Shown here in pieces: positions 62,838 to 64,000 of a DNA stretch of 64,000 nucleotides. The translations under genes were made by a program, and so were the position numbers. Numbering within the stretch: position 1 is the stretch's first letter; the number at the start of each line of letters is the position of its first letter. This DNA is from Chloroflexota bacterium. GTDB lineage: Bacteria; Chloroflexota; UBA11872; VXOZ01. Location of the stretch: the NCBI GenBank assembly GCA_026710945.1, contig JAPOQA010000041.1:38439-102438 (forward strand), written 5' to 3'. The notes under the pieces are model-generated. The model did not search any database. It saw only the letters and a program-made list of their open reading frames with translations, and was not told the DNA's origin.

Positions 62838-63860
62838 CTACCGGATGCGGTCTCCAGCGAGAATGAGTATGCGTGCTAAGTCCGGCATTTCTTCCACGCG
62901 GCCCGCTTCAGCGTTCCACGCCAGACGATGCCGTTGGAAATACTGCACGGTGCGGCCCAGCGTGGGGTCGTAGAGTTCCTCGGTTACGGGAAAGCCGAAC
63001 CGCTCCAGGCCGCCATTGGCATTGAAGTACGCAAGAAACCCGTGCCCCACGTAGTGACCGGTCTCCGGGAAGTACTGCACCGTTGGCGGCAGTTCCTCGC
63101 TTGGTTCCGCCTCTCGCGGCTCATGCGCGTTCCACAGCGTCAACAGTTCGTCGCCCAACAGACCCAATATGACCGCATGGGGAGTGCCGGCGAGTTGCGG
63201 ACGGTACTCGAATCGGGCCCTCTCGAAGTACTGCACGGTCAGCCCGGCGCGCTGAAACTCATCGGTCACCGGGTAACCGAACCGCGCCATGCCGCCATGA
63301 GCGTCGAAGTAATCTCTGAATGCGAAGCCCACGTGCTTCCCTGTGGGGTAGTAGTAGCGCAGGCCGTTCTTCAAGTCTCGGCTCGGCGGTGTTGCTGCGA
63401 TCACGGCAAAGAGACCGGGCTGCTGGGTAACGCTGATCAACAGGCGGCCACTGGTGCGGGTTGGCAGCGGTTGCCACTGCTGCCGTATCGCATTCCACCG
63501 CGCCCAGTACATGTCGGCCGGCGTCACGCCCGGCGGCAGCCGCGGCCCAGGCAGGTAAGTGCTCAGTTCCAGCGGCCAGTCCAGGCGCGTGATGGCAGCG
63601 CCGGCACCATCGCGCAGAGAGAGTCTCGTGACCGTGTGGCCTACAAGGCTCTGCACCACGCCGTTGCGATACTCCCGGCGCTTAATGAACTGCCCGCCTA
63701 TCCGCACCATGGGCGCCATATCCAGCATTGCCGTGGTGCTACCCACCGGCACGCGTTCGAGCGGCGCCGGCGGGGTGACAAACAGATGCGCGGTCACGAA
63801 GGCGTCCGCTACCAAGCCCCCAGGCGCCCGTATCTGCGGTAGGGGATAGACTACCCCTCC
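62838..63860 (-). pseudogene. Truncated secreted protein with GGLxRFGxPVT repeats
   Basis: The frame is open from the IS boundary (about 63860) to the stop at 62838, but the N terminus with any signal peptide is missing. From a TTG at 63815 it reads 325 residues. Two repeats are clear: YYYPTGKHVGFAFRDYFDAH with GGMARFGYPVTDEF, and YFPETGHYVGHGFLAYFNAN with GGLERFGFPVTEEL. Each is followed by a VQYFxRxR segment. Such repeats are common in Chloroflexota extracellular proteins (general knowledge). It was probably broken by the insertion at its 5' end. Confidence 0.75.
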
Positions 63861-64000
63861 TAGGGCGTGTCGTCAAAGTAGTTTTATCCAGAGCGCCAGG
63901 GCTCTGATCTGGCAGGCAGCCAGGTAAGAGGCCGACGTTTTGGCATAGCGGGTGGCTACTGCCCGCCATTCTTTGAGATGGCGGAAGGCGTTTTCCACCA
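63861..64000 (-). mobile_element. IS5-like insertion sequence, right part (continues past window)
   Basis: The end of an insertion sequence lies at about 63861-63863. The terminal motif GGGCGTGTCGTCAAAG is followed by the reverse-oriented end of a transposase gene. The element interrupts the secreted-protein gene; the remainder lies beyond the window. Confidence 0.8.
63873..64000 (-). CDS. Transposase C-terminal fragment (IS5-like DDE family)
   Basis: The minus-strand frame ends VENAFRHLKEWRAVATRYAK, then TSASYLAACQIRALALWIKLL, then stop. This is the C terminus of IS5/ISL2-type transposases (the FRHLK...TRYxK segment). Only 42 residues are in the window and the gene continues outside. The stop is TGA at 63873-63875. 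Confidence 0.88.
   Translation of the reverse strand, partial: VENAFRHLKEWRAVATRYAKTSASYLAACQIRALALWIKLL

Overview
The window is a 64 kb piece of a moderately GC-rich bacterial chromosome with standard Shine-Dalgarno starts and sigma70-like promoters. The housekeeping order rpsB-tsf-pyrH-frr-uppS-cdsA, a very short EF-Ts, a large set of Gfo/Idh/MocA oxidoreductases with a phytanoyl-CoA dioxygenase, a GH172 (DUF2961) protein and a ceramidase-like protein, and a secreted protein with GGLxRFGxPVT repeats together suggest a Chloroflexota relative of the marine or sponge-associated kind. This placement is inference; no rRNA is present to confirm it.

Layout. 0.1-4.8 kb: translation and lipid-precursor operon (rpsB-tsf, a strong terminator, then pyrH-frr-uppS-cdsA with two 20 bp gene overlaps). 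4.8-21.6 kb: an accessory carbohydrate/aldehyde-type catabolic region with four Gfo/Idh/MocA proteins, an SDR, an RraA-like protein, a PHP/DUF3604 protein, an orphan DNA methyltransferase, an orphan Tat-lipoprotein sugar-binding protein, GH172 and ceramidase-like proteins. It is separated by many palindromic repeats and two MITE-like elements. 22-25.5 kb: trxB, clpP, clpX. 25.5-30.3 kb: alpha-carbonic anhydrase, MFS exporter, an AT-richer hypothetical, and a site-2 protease with CBS domains. 30.4-35.7 kb: riboflavin genes ribD-ribE-ribBA-ribH behind a cysteine desulfurase, with a DUF1640-like coiled-coil gene inside the run. 36-42.8 kb: an ABC-2 exporter, membrane hypotheticals, an AIM24-family protein, a GNAT, and selD. 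43-50.5 kb: NAD epimerase, degV, a tldD/pmbA pair, hicAB with its operator, and an SDR. 50.6-57 kb: tRNA-Leu(GAG), a zinc-ribbon coiled-coil protein, a lipoprotein, a LarA-like protein, tmRNA, and a HesB-like protein. 57-64 kb: an iron alcohol dehydrogenase, an ATPase-Toprim-like gene pair, a Rieske fusion protein, and a secreted-protein gene cut by an IS5-like element that runs off the window.

The most striking single observation is that selD is itself a selenoprotein gene. A simple ORF call starts at 42677, but the reading frame continues upstream through an in-frame TGA (42792-42794), at the position of the SelD catalytic Cys, to an ATG at 42839 with a good ribosome-binding site. A hairpin presenting GGU, like the E. 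coli fdhF SECIS, lies just downstream of the TGA. The organism therefore very probably makes selenocysteine, although selA, selB and tRNA-Sec are outside this window.

The best candidate for an undescribed functional system is the overlapping pair at 58960-60869, an SMC/OLD-type ATPase and a small protein with Toprim-like acidic residues. It resembles two-gene phage-defence modules such as PARIS or split OLD systems in architecture only. Further points of interest are two Gfo/Idh/MocA paralogues that lack the family lysine, an in-frame 3 x 21 bp repeat insertion in an SDR, a Rieske domain fused to a long unrecognised helical domain, and several families of interspersed palindromes and MITE-like elements.
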